Source: Discostella pseudostelligera (lineage: Eukaryota; Bacillariophyta; Thalassiosirophyceae; Thalassiosirales; Thalassiosiraceae). From it: a stretch of 64,000 nt of DNA. This document shows, piece after piece, positions 1 through 10,131 of the stretch (position 1 is the stretch's first letter; the number at the start of each line of letters is the position of its first letter). The DNA is taken from NCBI GenBank assembly GCA_036940085.1, contig JALLBK010000105.1:1-64000 (forward strand), read 5' to 3'. Under the pieces are notes generated by a model. The model made no database searches, had not been told where the DNA came from, and saw only the letters and a list, made by a program, of their open reading frames with translations. The translations under genes were made by a program, and so were the position numbers.

Positions 1-61
1 ATAGTGGCTAGTATCCCCGCCTGTCACGCGGGAGACCGGGGTTCGATTCCCCGTCGCGGAG
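1..61 (+). tRNA. tRNA-Asp (anticodon GTC), 5' end cut by the window
   Basis: The sequence holds an anticodon stem CCCGC/GCGGG around the loop CTGTCAC (anticodon GTC), a T-arm with TTCGATT between CGGGG and CCCCG, and the 3' acceptor strand TCGCGGA followed by discriminator G. By comparison with the usual eukaryotic tRNA-Asp, about 11 bases at the 5' end lie before the window. No CCA is encoded, as expected for a nuclear gene. Runs of T directly downstream (about 64-90) fit RNA polymerase III termination. Confidence 0.95.
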
Positions 62-63
62 CT

Positions 64-90
64 TGTTTTTGGCTTTTTTGTTTTTTGGTT
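64..90 (+). terminator. T-rich pol III terminator after tRNA-Asp
   Basis: Three runs of five to six T lie within 30 bases of the tRNA 3' end, the usual pol III stop signal. Confidence 0.7.
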
Positions 91-340
91 CGTTGGAACA
101 ATAATGCGAGTAGATTGAGGGACGATAATGATAAGATGCCGTTCTGACTTTATTGTCCTCCCTATCTGCTATCTTCTCTTGACCGATTAACTACTGGTCA
201 AACCTCCAATCGGCAAGCTCTTAAACAAAATACTTCCGTAGGATGTACAGTAAAGTTTATCAAGTGCACCCACATCGCTCACGCTACCATCCTTTCTACT
301 AATCATGGATACTTTCGATTGGGGAGCATCAACATGAATC

Positions 341-1952
341 CTACTCCAGCGAAGCAAAAAAGTCATCCAAGTCATCATCACCTCCATTTGTAGTCTTATC
401 GTCCGACATTATCATGTTGTTTGAACTACCCGATACTACTGGTACTACTGCATTCAATTCCACAGCCGAAGATAATATATTTGCCTCATCCAATTTATTG
501 CTGCCAGACTCTGCAGGTAGTTTGTCATGGCGTTTCTTATTTGTCGACTGTTTATTGGAGTAGTAGTCCATTTGTGCAGGCTGTACTCCCATGATATGAC
601 CACTGGGCAATTCGGCTCCATTCATCTAAATAGGGAGATGGAGAGAGACAGAGAGAAAATAAAATAGTTAACAACACATGCAAAAGTATTGATTTACACA
701 CCCAATACTTTTACTTCCTCACCTGGGCACAAACCGCCTCTACAAGATCTTCTACCACGTCGTTGCTGCTATTGCCATCCTTTTCATTGCTTCCAGTGCT
801 AGGATGATGATTGTTTACCTTGTGTTGATACTCTTCAACTGCATCTCTTCCAAACACAATCAATCCATCCCCCTTTAACAATCCAGTATCACGATGTCGA
901 TACATGGTCACCCGATCTAATCGTCCATAGGAACAAAACAAGGATTGGAGTGATCGTTCGGTAGTGAACCCATCGGTGGGAAGGTTGGTTAGATAGAGTG
1001 ATGTTCGTATTGTAGTATTGTCGCTGCTGCATGGATGGTGTTGTGATGATGCTGAGTCTGCCTTTGAACCGCGGTGGCGACTGTCCGAAGAATTAGTGCT
1101 TGTTTGATGACGCTTCCATCTTGACCGTTCCGCACGACGTTGTTCCACCGATCCAATCCCCCCATTTCCCTCATTCATTATCCCAATAATCTCTCGTTGT
1201 TCTTGTTTATGTCGTAATGTTAATTGATATTGTTTCGCTTGTTCTTGTCGTAATTGGTATTGTATATCTTGTGCTTCTTCGTAGGCTACCATTTCATTCA
1301 TAACGGCAACATGTTGGCGTAGTTGTTTTTCTTCATGTTTCATAATATATTCGAGATTTTTGAGTGTGTATATTTTAAGTTTGGAACGTTCATTTTGGAA
1401 GTATTGATGACGGAGTTGAGCGTAGTTGATGTTGTTTGGGATGGATGTGTCGTTGCATTGATGTTGTTGTAGTTGTAAATTCTCTTGTTGGAAGCGCTTG
1501 GCTATTGCGCGTGCCTTCTCGATGGGATTTATGCAATCACGCTCCATGTCAACCTCCTCTTTAATGGGGTGAGTTGGCAACGCGGCCGAAGTTATGTCAG
1601 GCGAAGGGATCGAGTTTGGGATCGCCGCCGACGGAATAGAAACATGAGGAGGCGCTGACCAAGTAAGTTGCGGCTGTTGATGCTGCTGCGAGTGAACAGT
1701 GAAATATGGATCAGGCATCGTTGGACGAGGAGGAAGAAGTTGATGTAGTGGAGGCATGGATTGTTGGAAGATATCATTGCCATTCTCATCGTGCCCGTCA
1801 TGTGCATCATCAGCAGCGTCGTCGGCGACAACAGCTGATACGAACATCACCCCCCTCATCGCTCCTCCTCCTGTCCCAGCAGCGACACCGATGCCGTCAC
1901 CATCGTCATTGCCACAATGAGAATCATAGCCCAATCCGCTTGCCTCCTCCAT
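341..1952 (-). CDS. RRM-domain RNA-binding protein (Tat-SF1/CUS2-like arrangement)
   Basis: Two exons (1952..723 and 625..341) are joined by a 97-nt intron with GTGAGG donor and TTTAG acceptor, phase 0, giving about 504 residues. An Asn/Gln-rich, basic, coiled-coil-prone region (about residues 140-290) precedes one RRM. Its RNP2 is LYLTNL (about 319-324) and its RNP1 is KGDGLIVF (about 360-367). The fold seems to continue across the intron, since exon 2 begins with MNGAELPSGHIMGV, which looks like the final alpha-beta part of an RRM. The tail ends in an acidic-aromatic DDLDDFFASLE. KGDGLIVF resembles RRMs of splicing cofactors of the Tat-SF1/CUS2 group, but that placement is inference. The ATG at 1952 has no earlier in-frame ATG in a convincing coding stretch. 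A perfect E2F-like site lies about 110 bp upstream. Confidence 0.75.
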
Positions 1953-2063
1953 GATCTTTGTTTTGGAAGGGTATCAAGATTTTTTTGATGCTCGGTGTTG
2001 GAGGTGGAGGTGGAGGTGGAGCTGGAGCGAGGTGGAGGGTATAAAGTAAGAGTTTGGACGGAG

Positions 2064-2075
2064 TTTCCCGCCAAA
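2064..2075 (-). promoter_or_regulatory. E2F-like site upstream of the RRM gene
   Basis: TTTCCCGCCAAA, the palindromic E2F/DP consensus, lies 112-123 bp upstream of the RRM gene start codon. Confidence 0.6.
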
Positions 2076-2095
2076 TCAATGAGCACATGTTGTTT

Positions 2096-2274
2096 GTCGA
2101 TGTTACGCCCCTTTTGCGCACCCCTCCAATATGCAAAATGGTTCAAAAATTTGCAAAATGTTGCTTCCATTGTGCAAAATGTAAAATGATGCAAAATATG
2201 GTAAATAGTCATTTTGCAAAATACTGATACGTTTTACAAAACGAGGGGGGTGCGCAATGAGGCGTAACATCGAC
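2096..2274. mobile_element. MITE-like element with about 30-bp inverted ends
   Basis: The left end (2096-2126) and right end (2243-2274) are imperfect inverted repeats. The outer 14 bases (GTCGATGTTACGCC) match exactly, and a shared GCGCACCCC follows after a short variable part. The interior is A/T-rich with at least five copies of GCAAAAT in either direction and no coding frame. I see no convincing target-site duplication. Size (about 180 bp), non-coding interior and inverted ends fit a non-autonomous DNA element, but only one copy is in the window. Confidence 0.45.
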
Positions 2275-2460
2275 GGAATGTCGACGGACAGACGGTAGGG
2301 TGGCTGCACTACTCCTTCATCATCATAGCAGGAGTAAATGTAGTTGACGGACAGACTGTGTCTGCCTCCCACGCGCCGTTTGTGTTTATTTCATCGCGCC
2401 ATCGCCATCGCCGATGACGATGACCTCAACAACAAACAAAAACAACAACAACATCGTGAG

Positions 2461-4854
2461 ATGAACCATGGTCAATGGCGGAAGAGAGTGGGTAGTAGTA
2501 GCAATACCAGCACCCAGCACCCTAAAACGACGCCCATCACGCATAGCAGCAGTATGGAACCACCATCTTTGCCACTCACAATAATTTCTTCCATTGGCGG
2601 CCAGATCAATAACAATGGCAATGGAACAATGCGTCGGTCTCATCCGTCATCGTCGGCAGAGCTTGAGCAGCAGCAGCAGCAGCAGGCATACATCCAGCAA
2701 CAACAGCAACAGCCTTTGCAGCATGATGATGATGATGAACACCATGTAGAAGACATTCATCACCAATCGCGTCTTCCACAGCACTTTCCATCCCAGCATG
2801 AAACTATTGACAACATCAACAACGAGGACGAGCAATTGCGTCAAAAGATTGCACAGAAAATGCTAACCACAACAACAACCACTTCTTCTCCAGCGTCATT
2901 TTCTACTCGAAATTTTGATGAGATATGGGAGGAAGAGGATATAAATTTCTCCATGCCAGAAAGATATTTCCCTGCTCCATGGGAACAAACTGCGAATGTA
3001 GATTATAACCATCATATCCATCTCGGTGCACCTCCTCCGCCTCCACCACCACAAACACAACCACCATACCATCACATCAAAGTCGAGGCACCTCCTCCAC
3101 CTCTGTCACCGCCACCGCCACCATACTTGTCAAAAAAGCAAGATCCCATTGCAACAAATGACGAAAATACAATGCAATCAACGGCGGCGGCGGCTCCTAC
3201 AACAACAACAACAATAGCAGCAACAAATACTACCACACCCAAAAGTGTCACCTTCCGCACACACGACGAGGTGCATCAATTCGATGAACAACTCGAGACA
3301 TTCAAACATGTCGATGAAGAATTCTTTCATGTAGCACATTATTTGTTGGAGGTGGTGGATTATGAATATGTTGTTAACGACCCTGGAATATTTGACAATG
3401 AAGAGGAGGAGTATACTTCGAGGAGATATAGTCATCGTCGTGGAGGTGGTCCTGGTCTTCTATCTCGATTGTGCGGGTGTGGTCTTGGAGTAGTAGGAGA
3501 GGATGATATTGTCATGCAGGACAGTATTGATGAGAAGATTGACATTAAGGATTCTATCAAACACCAAAGCAAGAAATGGAGGTATCAACTGTCCACCAAG
3601 TTGGTATCGAACTTTGTATCGGCACTTACTTTTCGAATGGGAAATATTCAATCCAAACTAGATGATGGCGAGGAGGAGGCGAATAGTGATTTGGTAGCAA
3701 GGACAAGGGAAATTGTACGCAAAATTAATACCTATGGATTGCCGATGATGGTGCCTCCATCCTCGAGCTACGATGGGGCTGCAATGATGGTGGAGGCCAG
3801 TAAATTATTTCGTACACATGATTCCGTCAACGTCGTGGTAAGTTCTGCGTCCCTAATTATTTGTCGTCTCTTTTCAAGCGTGACTTTCGGTTTCCCTTGT
3901 TCGCTCACATCATTGCAATTTTATCTCGCTTTCCATTATTTCATCTGGAAGTCATCTGGTCGAGAAAGACATCATCGTCACTTTCCAATATTACCCCTGC
4001 ATAATGACGATGTCGACGAGTATGAAGTTGATGAAAATGATCAGAATTTGGACAATCAAAAACAAGCCGCTCACCATCAATCTTCTCACTACACAAGAGC
4101 ACCACCACCCTTACTGAGGAAGAATCTATCATCATTGCCATTGAACCAAAAGCAAACACTACCACCCACCATCCCTACTTCTCCTCCTCGCTTATTCTCC
4201 TCCCACTTGAAGCCACAATCGACTACTATTACCACCACACCATCATCATCACCACTACTACCACTTCCCAGTGAAGAAACCTGTCGCAAGCGATTAGCAC
4301 AAATAAGCCATGAAATCCACAAGGCCTCCAGTATGATACATACTACCCAAAACTCCTCTGTCCAATATGCCTGCTCGGCACGAATCACCAAACTTCAGAA
4401 TGAACGACGATATTATCAAATTATTCAAGAACGGTATAAAATCCATTCCATGATGCAAAGTACACGTGTATCAAGTGTCCGAATGGCATGTCAGGAACGG
4501 TTGAATCAGTTGGTTATCGAGTTGGAGGATCTACACAACATTATGGAAGAGGAAGAAGAGTATTATGGTTCGGAAGGAGGAGAGGAAGTACCGGAGGATG
4601 CAAGAAGGGAAGTAGTAGAGGATAGTCGATGGTATGATCGAGTGTTAATGTATGTCCATGGCCCGACAAACGAAAATCAGAATAATGAAATGTCATTATT
4701 TGCTCGGGGACAACCCTATCAGCATCGGAGTCCTCGTAGTACTATGCGGCAGCGGCAGGACGCAGGCCAACGGTTTTCTTATGAGCGACATCCTGCGGCA
4801 GTGGCTCATGCTGCGACTTCGACACCATGCGGATCTCTAGGTTCGATCTTTTAA
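2461..4854 (+). CDS. Unknown low-complexity protein with PP1-docking-like motif and duplicated helical C-terminus
   Basis: The open frame runs from 2344, but its first codon is TTG; the first ATG is 2461 (MNHGQWRKRV). A likely intron at 3838..3951 (GTAAGT to GGAAG) is 114 nt and stop-free, so it is invisible as a frame break. Spliced, the product is about 759 residues. The N-terminal half is rich in Q, H, P and T. KSVTF, which fits the RVxF class of protein phosphatase 1 docking motifs, sits before a conserved-looking block (DEVHQFDEQLE... HVAHYLLEVVDYEY). Near the C-terminus a roughly 40-residue helical unit is duplicated: SMIHTTQNSSVQYACSARI, then SMMQSTRVSSVRMACQERL. No family is recognised; the PP1 link is inference from one short motif. 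Confidence 0.7.
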   Translation: MNHGQWRKRVGSSSNTSTQHPKTTPITHSSSMEPPSLPLTIISSIGGQINNNGNGTMRRSHPSSSAELEQQQQQQAYIQQQQQQPLQHDDDDEHHVEDIHHQSRLPQHFPSQHETIDNINNEDEQLRQKIAQKMLTTTTTTSSPASFSTRNFDEIWEEEDINFSMPERYFPAPWEQTANVDYNHHIHLGAPPPPPPPQTQPPYHHIKVEAPPPPLSPPPPPYLSKKQDPIATNDENTMQSTAAAAPTTTTTIAATNTTTPKSVTFRTHDEVHQFDEQLETFKHVDEEFFHVAHYLLEVVDYEYVVNDPGIFDNEEEEYTSRRYSHRRGGGPGLLSRLCGCGLGVVGEDDIVMQDSIDEKIDIKDSIKHQSKKWRYQLSTKLVSNFVSALTFRMGNIQSKLDDGEEEANSDLVARTREIVRKINTYGLPMMVPPSSSYDGAAMMVEASKLFRTHDSVNVVVSSASLIICRLFSSVTFGFPCSLTSLQFYLAFHYFIWKSSGRERHHRHFPILPLHNDDVDEYEVDENDQNLDNQKQAAHHQSSHYTRAPPPLLRKNLSSLPLNQKQTLPPTIPTSPPRLFSSHLKPQSTTITTTPSSSPLLPLPSEETCRKRLAQISHEIHKASSMIHTTQNSSVQYACSARITKLQNERRYYQIIQERYKIHSMMQSTRVSSVRMACQERLNQLVIELEDLHNIMEEEEEYYGSEGGEEVPEDARREVVEDSRWYDRVLMYVHGPTNENQNNEMSLFARGQPYQHRSPRSTMRQRQDAGQRFSYERHPAAVAHAATSTPCGSLGSIF

Positions 4855-5015
4855 GAGAAGAACTTATTGGTGTGGCAGCGTAACATGTATTTTAACATTC
4901 ATTAGATGCCTTGCCAATAGAATTTAGCAATGGAGTGCTCAGATAATCATTCAACAGCGTCATGAGTCAATACCAACACAAAATGAGAGTTGTAGCAACT
5001 CAGGTGTCGTCATTT

Positions 5016-5696
5016 TCAAGGAGGAGAGACCGGAATCGGATCATGAATACTCTGTGCCAATTCACACCATTCCCGTACCGCATGCAAGCCATACTTTTCA
5101 TTATTCAATTGTCTGCTCTCAAAGATTACCCTTTGTACATCATGCTCATGTTGCCAATTGTAGATTTCATGGAATGTCTCAATGACTTTTAAGTTGTTGG
5201 TAGTAGTTGTCGTTGTTGCAGTGGTTGTGCTACTACTGGAGGATGGGGAAAGAACCACTCCCATAATGTTCGATGGCAATTTCGATAGAGTTGTCGTTGT
5301 CGTCGCTGTCATTGCTGTCGTTGTCATCCCTTCTTCGTTGGCATTGCTCGATTTGGAGTCATCTCCTTGAATGGAATTGTCATTTGCAATTGTTGTTGTA
5401 GAGGATGCAAGTAGGGATGCTGGTGTATCAACGGCACAGAGCAGACCCCGACCACGGAATTGTGCCGCCATGACTGTAGTAGTAGTAGTAGTTGTAGAAG
5501 CATCCTTCTGCTTCTTGTCGGGTAAGATATTGTCAAGATTGAGCGTCGTAGGATGAAAATATTGTGCAATGGGTGCAGTTATGTCTTGATCGATCGAGCA
5601 TGGTAGGATGTGGCAGATGGTGGTGGTTGCCATGCTTCGTTCGTCATTGTGTTTCGTCGAGGCGACGGCCGATGATTCCATCTTGGACACTGTCAT
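5016..5696 (-). CDS. RNASEH2C: Ribonuclease H2 subunit C
   Basis: RNase H2 removes ribonucleotides from DNA and degrades RNA:DNA hybrids; subunit C is a non-catalytic partner that assembles with B around catalytic A. The 226-residue single-exon frame shows the family pattern in order: LPCSIDQDITAPIAQYF near the N-terminus, QFRGRGLLCAV in the middle, LPSNIMGVVL, then FHEIYNWQHEHD, which matches the family's F-x-x-x-x-W-x-H element. Thr/Ser-rich inserts explain why it is longer than the about 160-residue human protein. The gene is divergent from DCC1 and shares a promoter with two GGCGGGAA boxes. Identification is by motif order only. Confidence 0.78.
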   Translation of the reverse strand: MTVSKMESSAVASTKHNDERSMATTTICHILPCSIDQDITAPIAQYFHPTTLNLDNILPDKKQKDASTTTTTTTVMAAQFRGRGLLCAVDTPASLLASSTTTIANDNSIQGDDSKSSNANEEGMTTTAMTATTTTTLSKLPSNIMGVVLSPSSSSSTTTATTTTTTNNLKVIETFHEIYNWQHEHDVQRVIFESRQLNNEKYGLHAVREWCELAQSIHDPIPVSPP

Positions 5697-6198
5697 GATG
5701 CTGCCTGGTTTTGTTCGTCGCTCGGGTGAATTATAATATGAAAGACGCTAGATAGGGACGACTTGTTGGATGGTTATGGGAGATGGTATGGTGATGGAGT
5801 TGTTGTTGTTGGAGTTATGAAGGCTACTACTACTACGGGTCGATGTTGTTCATGGTCATGGTGATGGGCCGAGGGACGGGCGACGGGCGCGTGACGACGG
5901 TGCAGGTGGTGGTCATCGCGCCATTTTATTTTGGTGAATTCGGTGTGGTGAAAATGGCGGGAAGAGTAACATTATGGAGAAAATGGCGGGAAAAGCAATG
6001 CTCATTGCTCATTGCTCACTGCTCATTGTAGTTGGTGGTATTGCATGCTCATCAACCCATCATCAATACGGGTGGCATCGGCAATGAACAATGAAGGTGC
6101 ACCTCCAAACGAGCACCACCAAAAACAGTATTACTATTACTACGACGCATAATAGGTCTCCCTGCTTGCTATCCAAACCCAAATAATCATCATTGATA
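5697..6198. promoter_or_regulatory. Bidirectional promoter between RNASEH2C and DCC1
   Basis: The 500-bp divergent spacer has two E2F-like ATGGCGGGAA boxes (about 5954-5963 and 5983-5994) and, at about 5996-6029, roughly four tandem ATTGCTC units. It holds no coding frame of note. Confidence 0.55.
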
Positions 6199-8304
6199 AT
6201 GGAGCGTCTCCGTCGACTCGGTGGCGCTGACGGTGATGACGATGGACGTGCCACCACAACCACCACCACGTTGCTCACCCTTCCCCTCTCCGACTTTGCA
6301 AGCTCTGCCGCTGGTGTTGGTGTTGCCGGCAATGGCAGCAATGAGATGAATAACGACAACCACCCCAACAACGATGACGGCAATGATGATGACGACGACG
6401 ACGACGACGACGACGATGGGTTGATCTTAATTAGCCTCCCCCAATCAGAGGATGATGCCACACCCACCGGCAGCGGCGGACTAACACTCGATGATCTCCT
6501 CCATGGTGAAAATTCCGTGTATATTATGGGTGATACTTCGGAACGAGACATTCCCAACCTTCATCATCTTGCCTCAAATGATAGTGGTGGTGTTGGAAGA
6601 GGAGGTAGTGCAGGGAGCAGCAACAGCATTGAACCCGTGGCAGCACGCTTGATAGTGGAGAGAGACGGAAAGAAGAAAATTGGCAAAACGTTGGAATTGA
6701 CACGGGTGGAAACCTCCAATACATATATTGTCGTTCCTACAACAACTTCTACCACAACTGCTATGACAAGCAATCACAACGGCGTCGATGATAATGAAAA
6801 GAGGAGAGGGGGAGGGAACAAACGTCCAAAGATCAACAATGATGGCAACTCCCACAACCAGGAGGATGACAATATGCAACAACTAGTTTCCATACCAGCC
6901 CGATCCATTGGTCTCGTACCAGGAGAAGATTCACCTGCCTGTTTCTTCTTGGATCCATTCCACTTACCACCTGGTCATTTTGCAAATCAGCTACGAAGGA
7001 TATTTTCTCGTTGGATGTATGATCCGTTTGATCCTCCTCCGCCACCGCCAACTACTACTTCTTCGTCAGGAGAAGACGATGCAAATACTACACAATTATA
7101 TTTTGGATATTCCATTTCTGAAATAGCACACATTTGTAGAACATCATACAGTGAAGTAGAGTATGCCATTGGTCATCGAGTGTATGGTGCGGAAGATGCC
7201 ATGGTCATTCCATCCTCAGCAACATCACCACCACCACCACCATCGTCGTTATCGTCATCTAGTTGCAGTACTCGATATGGAATGCTATCCGAGGAGGGAA
7301 GACAGACTGTATCCATGGCCATTGTTTCTGCATTGCTTGAGAGTGATTTAACTTTGATTTGGACGACAGAGGGAAATGGAGCTCAGGAGCAGGTGAAGAA
7401 GAATGGAATGCAGCTATCAGTGCTCATGAAAGAGATTAGGGCACAATGGCACCAAATGGAGGGAGAAGACACGTTTCGCCAATCGTCACAGCCTTTGTTC
7501 CATACCACTACTACTTCGGCCTTGACAAATTCGCAGTCATCACAATTTGAATCCCAATCTCAGTTTGGCACACCCTCTCAATTTGCACCTTCTACCCAGA
7601 GAGAAGGTGCAGCGGGACGTGGAGAATTGGCCACGGAGGTCACTTGGCATTGTTTGCGTCCCCTGTGTCACTATGTGGAGGATGATGTCGACGACGATTG
7701 CAGCAGCAGGAGCATTACTACGAATAAGGATCGAATGCCAGAGTATGTGCAACTTATCCCCGATGAGGTTGCGAAATTGGCCGCCCATCAAGTATTCCTA
7801 AGTGGTACACCTCGTACAACATCGCAAGGGAACAGCATCATTGCTTCCAGTCGAGGAGGGGCGGCGGCAAATAATAGTTGGCCAGAAGAAGAGTTTATGG
7901 AGGCATGGTCAATGCGCCTACCATCCATATCCTCCAGTTACGAACCACGGATGGAGCTATTGCGTGGCATTGCCATTTCAGAAGCGAAGGAGTCTGCTGC
8001 TGCTGGAGAGGATACCAACGAGGTTCCAAAACAGCATTGGACGTACTTTCCAGAAGTAGCCCTTCCTCTCGATCCAGCCCTTCGAGTACAGGCAATGTTT
8101 GCCATGCGGGATGTGTGGACATTGTCCGAGGCAGTGCCCTATCTTGAGAAATTTATTGTTTGTCATGAGGCTGGCAGTAATGCGAAGGGGTTGAATTCCA
8201 TGGTGGCGGAATTATTTGGAAGGTATGCCAATGCCATCAACCCGACAGGAAAGGGTGGTAGTACGGATGATCATACCGCCACCAAATACATGGCAAAGCA
8301 CTGA
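6199..8304 (+). CDS. DSCC1: Sister chromatid cohesion protein DCC1 (Ctf18-RFC subunit)
   Basis: DCC1 joins CTF8 and CTF18 in the alternative clamp loader that loads PCNA and supports cohesion. The 701-residue frame has an acidic insert (about residues 60-75), then the family's central motif: basic KKKIGKTLELTRVETSNTYIVV. A winged-helix-like middle follows (YFGYSISEIAHIC, then GMLSEEGRQTVSMAIVSALLES). The C-terminal signature is HWTYFPEVALPLDPALRVQAM with MRDVWTLSEAVPYLEKFI. Ser/Thr-rich insertions make it longer than animal DCC1 (about 390 residues). The frame opens at TTG 6193; the ATG at 6199 is the first credible start. It is divergent from RNASEH2C, another genome-maintenance gene. Confidence 0.82.
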   Translation: MERLRRLGGADGDDDGRATTTTTTLLTLPLSDFASSAAGVGVAGNGSNEMNNDNHPNNDDGNDDDDDDDDDDDGLILISLPQSEDDATPTGSGGLTLDDLLHGENSVYIMGDTSERDIPNLHHLASNDSGGVGRGGSAGSSNSIEPVAARLIVERDGKKKIGKTLELTRVETSNTYIVVPTTTSTTTAMTSNHNGVDDNEKRRGGGNKRPKINNDGNSHNQEDDNMQQLVSIPARSIGLVPGEDSPACFFLDPFHLPPGHFANQLRRIFSRWMYDPFDPPPPPPTTTSSSGEDDANTTQLYFGYSISEIAHICRTSYSEVEYAIGHRVYGAEDAMVIPSSATSPPPPPSSLSSSSCSTRYGMLSEEGRQTVSMAIVSALLESDLTLIWTTEGNGAQEQVKKNGMQLSVLMKEIRAQWHQMEGEDTFRQSSQPLFHTTTTSALTNSQSSQFESQSQFGTPSQFAPSTQREGAAGRGELATEVTWHCLRPLCHYVEDDVDDDCSSRSITTNKDRMPEYVQLIPDEVAKLAAHQVFLSGTPRTTSQGNSIIASSRGGAAANNSWPEEEFMEAWSMRLPSISSSYEPRMELLRGIAISEAKESAAAGEDTNEVPKQHWTYFPEVALPLDPALRVQAMFAMRDVWTLSEAVPYLEKFIVCHEAGSNAKGLNSMVAELFGRYANAINPTGKGGSTDDHTATKYMAKH

Positions 8305-8674
8305 GCTGCACTGATACAAGCACGGTAGTAAAATACGTGGTCGAAGAACGGTATAAAATGATGGAGCAGAGGCAGGGAGTAGGAAACGAATGATTTGGTG
8401 ATTTGTCGCACTCTCCTAATATCATATTATTGCACGGTGTAATTTTGATTAAGGCTCATCGTTTCATAAACGCAAAGCGCCTCAAGACCCCCTCCTCCTC
8501 CCTCTCCCCAACACCAACACCCCGTTCAGCCATATCCGTTACTCTCACTTTCATCTCTCAAATCCGTTCAATGAAACCCTTTCCCCCGCGTCCCACCCTC
8601 AACATCCCCGTTCCAACTATCCGATCCTCACTTCCACTCTCTCTCTCTTTCTCTCCTAACCTCGCTCTTGGAGA
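8305..8674. other. Convergent intergenic spacer, no gene seen
   Basis: This 370-bp gap separates the 3' ends of DCC1 and Rpt3. It is pyrimidine-rich on the + strand (CTCCTCC, CTCTCT tracts). I see no supported gene or RNA. Confidence 0.6.
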
Positions 8675-10131
8675 TTAAATACTATAAAACAACAACTCCT
8701 TCTCCCTATTGCTCACCGCTCTCTTATACGCCTTATCAAAATCTTTCGGCAACACCACATATCGATTCTCTCGAATCGCCTGCAACCCCGCCTCTGTACA
8801 AATACTCGCCACATCCGCACAACTAACCTTCTCACTTCGATTCACATAATCTTCCAAATCTAATTCATCACTTAAATTCATTTTCGACGTTGCTGCCTGA
8901 AATACCATACGTTTCTGTCGTCGGTCAGGTTGGGGGAATTCAATCTTACGATCCAATCGTCCAGGACGTAACAGTGCTGGATCGAGAGTATCCGCACGAT
9001 TGGTAGCCATGATGACTTTGACATTGGTAGTTTGATCAAATCCATCCATTTGATTTAATAATTCCAATAATATACGTTGGACTTCGCGATCGGCGCCGGT
9101 TTGGGCATCGAATCGTTTGGTGGCAATCGCATCAATTTCATCAATGAAGATGACGCAGGGAGAGTTTTCACGGGCAAGGCGGAAGACATCACGGACCATA
9201 CGTGGACCTTCGCCGAGGTATTTTTGGACGAATTCAGATCCGACCATGGAGATGAAGGTGGCGGAGGTGGCGTTGGCTACGGCTTTGGCCATCATTGTCT
9301 TGCCTGTTTGAGGGTGATAGGGTAGGAAGCGGGGGGGAGGGGAATGTTGATGATGGTTGTGATGAATTGCGGGGAGAAACAAAGATCGGAGAGAAAGGTG
9401 GGCGGTGCAAAGGGGGGTGAGAGGATATAAAAACAAGTGAGAATTCAATGCACTAATAATTCACAACAATCACACTACTCTCAGTATATGTTTCACAACA
9501 ACTCACCAGTACCCGGAGGTCCATACAACAATACACCCCTAGGTGGATCAATCCCAATCTGTTGATACAAATGATGCTGTATCAATGGCAATTCAATTGC
9601 CTCCCGTACTTCCTGTTTTTGTATATCCATCCCCCCAATATCCTTGTAGGTAACATCAGGCTTTTCACTCATTAATTGGACAGTCGAATCCGATTCGGGG
9701 GGTAAGATGTCGACTACCGAGTGAGAGTGACGATGGAGGGCAATGGAAGTGTTGGGTTTTAACATTTCACGATCTAAAGTGGAAAGAATGCGGACGTAGT
9801 AGTTCGAGCCGGCAGTGGAGCTGACAATGCCATAATTGGCATCGATCATTTCGTTGAATTGACCGATAACGAGGGGGACACTTTGAATACGACGGATTTC
9901 TTCTTTCGCACGGAGAAGTTCCCGTTGGAGATGACGCATTTCATCCTTGAGATATTCTTCTTGGAGTTCGATGAATTCAAGTTGTTTTTCGAGGGATTTC
10001 ATTTCTTGGTAGAGATTGGTGGGAGGGGGGGAGCGGAGTAGGAGGGTGGTGGTGTTAGTAGTGGAGGATCGATCGACGTCCATGGAAGACGACATGTCGG
10101 CCATGGGTGAGAGCACTGCTGCGGCTGCCAT
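8675..10131 (-). CDS. RPT3: 26S proteasome regulatory ATPase Rpt3 (PSMC4)
   Basis: Rpt3 is one of six AAA+ ATPases that unfold substrates and feed them into the 20S core. Two exons (10131..9507 and 9303..8675) are joined by a 203-nt intron that splits the Walker A motif GPPGTG|KT in phase 2. The product is 417 residues, matching the family length. It shows an N-terminal coiled coil (about 40-85), the OB-domain stretch VPLVIGQF...[37 protein letters not shown], Walker [28 protein letters not shown], sensor [25 protein letters not shown], and a terminal hydrophobic F-Y-x motif (FYSI). [15 protein letters not shown] and the coiled coil separate Rpt3 from the other Rpts. Upstream are E2F-like and CACGTGG-like modules. 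Confidence 0.95.

Noticed and set aside
3838..3951. Hydrophobic segment in the Q/P-rich protein as a membrane helix
   Set aside because: It is bounded by GTAAGT and GGAAG and has intron-like composition; it is better read as a 114-nt intron.
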